A stretch of DNA of 5,391 nucleotides from DATDRS01 sp035291605 (GTDB lineage: Bacteria > Chloroflexota > Anaerolineae > Anaerolineales > UBA6663): positions 1 through 5,391 of the forward strand of contig DATDRS010000459.1 of assembly GCA_035291605.1 (NCBI GenBank). The letters run 5' to 3'. Numbering within the stretch: position 1 is the stretch's first letter; the number at the start of each line of letters is the position of its first letter. The notes under the pieces are model-generated. The model made no database searches. It was not told where the DNA came from and was given only the letters and a program-made list of their open reading frames with translations. A program made the translations under genes and the position numbers. Positions 4,496 through 5,391 of the stretch are shown here, in pieces.

Positions 4496-5391
4496 CCCTC
4501 ACGCGCTCCCCGGCTTCCTCGCGCGCCATCACGCCTGTGTCTCGACCGCTGCGCGCCTCCGTCTGCGTCCCCGGCTCGAAGAGCCTCACCAACCGCGCCC
4601 TCCTCCTGGCGGCTCTCGCCGAGGGTAAGACCACGCTGACCAACGCGCTCTTCTCCGACGATTCCCGATACTTTGCCGACTCTCTCAAGCGCCTGGGCTT
4701 CTCTCTTGAAATCTCTAATCTCCAATCTCTAATCACTGTTCATGGCCTCGGCGGCCACATCCCTGCCTCCCGCGCCGACCTTTTCGTAGGGAACGCAGGT
4801 ACGGCGGCGCGCTTCCTCACGGCGCTGCTGACGCTCGGCCAGGGCGAGTACACCCTCGACGGCGACGCCCGGATGCGCGAGCGCCCAATCGGCGATCTGC
4901 TGGACGCCCTCACCCAATTGGGCGCGAAAGTTGAACCCCTCAATCTCCAAGCCCCAATGACTAATGACCAACCCCTCTCCCCTCCCGTGCGCGTCCTCGC
5001 CTCCGGCTTGCCCGGCGGCCGGGCGCGCGTCGCGGGCGACGCCAGCAGCCAGTTTCTCTCCGCGTTGCTGATGGTCGCGCCCTACGCCCAATCGCCCGTC
5101 GAACTCGTCGTCGAGCACGGGCTGAACTCGAAGCCCTACGTGGACCTGACCCTCGGCGCGATGGCCGACTTCGGCGTGGTGGTCGAGCGCAACGGCTATG
5201 AGCGCTTTTACATCGCGCGCCAGCGTTACCGCTCCCCCGGTGCATATGCCATCGAAAGCGACGCCTCCGCCGCGTCGTACTTCTTCGCCGCGCCTGCGAT
5301 TTGCGGCGGCGCGGTGCGCGTGCTGAATATCTCGCGCCGCGCGCGCCAGGGCGACATGGCTTTTCTCGACGTGCTGGCCGAAATGGGGTGC
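4492..5391 (+). CDS. aroA: 3-phosphoshikimate 1-carboxyvinyltransferase (EPSP synthase), N-terminal 300 residues
   Basis: The enzyme transfers the enolpyruvyl group of phosphoenolpyruvate to shikimate 3-phosphate, the sixth step of the shikimate pathway. The frame runs from ATG 4492 off the right edge, so about 130 of some 430 residues are missing. Visible family motifs are PGSKSLTNRALLLAAL at 27-42 (Lys30, Ser31, Arg35), SDD at 55-57, VGNAGTAARFL at 99-109, RMRERPIGDLLDAL at 127-140, DASSQFLSALLM at 183-194, LNSKPYVDLTLG, and SDASAASYFFAA near 270. Alignment to Escherichia coli AroA puts Phe108 at the Pro101 position. ATG 4492 overlaps the tyrA TGA by four bases, so translation is probably coupled; no strong ribosome binding site is seen. 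Two heptad repeats lie in frame (residues 73-81 and about 150-163). The second gives a loop about eight residues longer than in E. coli. Confidence 0.95.
   Translation, partial: MTLTRSPASSRAITPVSRPLRASVCVPGSKSLTNRALLLAALAEGKTTLTNALFSDDSRYFADSLKRLGFSLEISNLQSLITVHGLGGHIPASRADLFVGNAGTAARFLTALLTLGQGEYTLDGDARMRERPIGDLLDALTQLGAKVEPLNLQAPMTNDQPLSPPVRVLASGLPGGRARVAGDASSQFLSALLMVAPYAQSPVELVVEHGLNSKPYVDLTLGAMADFGVVVERNGYERFYIARQRYRSPGAYAIESDASAASYFFAAPAICGGAVRVLNISRRARQGDMAFLDVLAEMGC
4708..4735 (+). repeat. First in-frame heptad repeat inside aroA
   Basis: Four consecutive 7-nt units: GAAATCT, CTAATCT, CCAATCT, CTAATCA. They encode residues 73-81 (about EISNLQSLI), between the LGFSL segment and the VHGLGG strand. 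Aligned to E. coli AroA the segment is the same length, so the repeat has replaced variable residues rather than lengthened the loop. Confidence 0.8.
4940..4974 (+). repeat. Second in-frame heptad repeat inside aroA
   Basis: Five consecutive 7-nt units: TCAATCT, CCAAGCC, CCAATGA, CTAATGA, CCAACCC, with a weaker sixth (CTCTCCC) after them. They encode roughly residues 150-161 (LNLQAPMTNDQP), between the LGAKVE and PPVRV segments. E. coli AroA has 9 residues between the conserved Lys and the Pro-Pro and this protein has 17. The units are more diverged than in tyrA. Confidence 0.75.

Overview
The window is GC-rich, gene-dense bacterial DNA. It carries an aromatic amino acid biosynthesis operon on the + strand and two genes on the - strand. 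No marker gene fixes the taxon. The AroH-type chorismate mutase, the Thermotoga-like DAHP synthase with an N-terminal regulatory domain, the short TyrA without an ACT domain and the abundant degenerate 7-nt repeats would suit a Chloroflexota (Anaerolineae-like) genome. That placement is inference only.

Layout. Positions 1-181 (-) hold the first 60 codons of a NUDIX hydrolase. Positions 193-248 are a palindromic heptanucleotide array. Positions 250-1548 (-) encode a fold-type I PLP aminotransferase, preceded by a structured leader with an intrinsic terminator (1596-1718) and a good promoter (1725-1753). Positions 1792-1830 hold a strong dyad and the divergent + promoter. Next come a 26-codon leader peptide packed with Tyr and Phe codons (1839-1919), an antiterminator and a terminator (1902-1988), and a 92-nt inverted-repeat element (1996-2087). 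The structural genes follow: aroH (2121-2504), aroF (2518-3528), a second palindromic heptad array (3527-3617), tyrA (3614-4495) and aroA (4492 to beyond the right edge).

Function. AroF makes DAHP, the entry into the shikimate pathway, and AroA makes EPSP near its end. AroH turns chorismate into prephenate, and TyrA turns prephenate into 4-hydroxyphenylpyruvate (or arogenate into tyrosine). The divergent aminotransferase could supply a transamination step, but its substrate is not readable. The operon appears to be controlled by ribosome-mediated attenuation that senses Tyr and Phe but not Trp. DAHP synthase carries the ferredoxin-like domain through which Tyr/Phe feedback acts in the Thermotoga enzyme, so transcriptional and allosteric control would read the same end products.

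The two most notable things are this Tyr/Phe attenuator, apparently with a leaderless leader peptide, and a family of 7-nt-periodic degenerate repeats. The repeats form palindromic arrays between genes and also lie in frame inside tyrA (once) and aroA (twice), where they encode surface-loop-like peptide.
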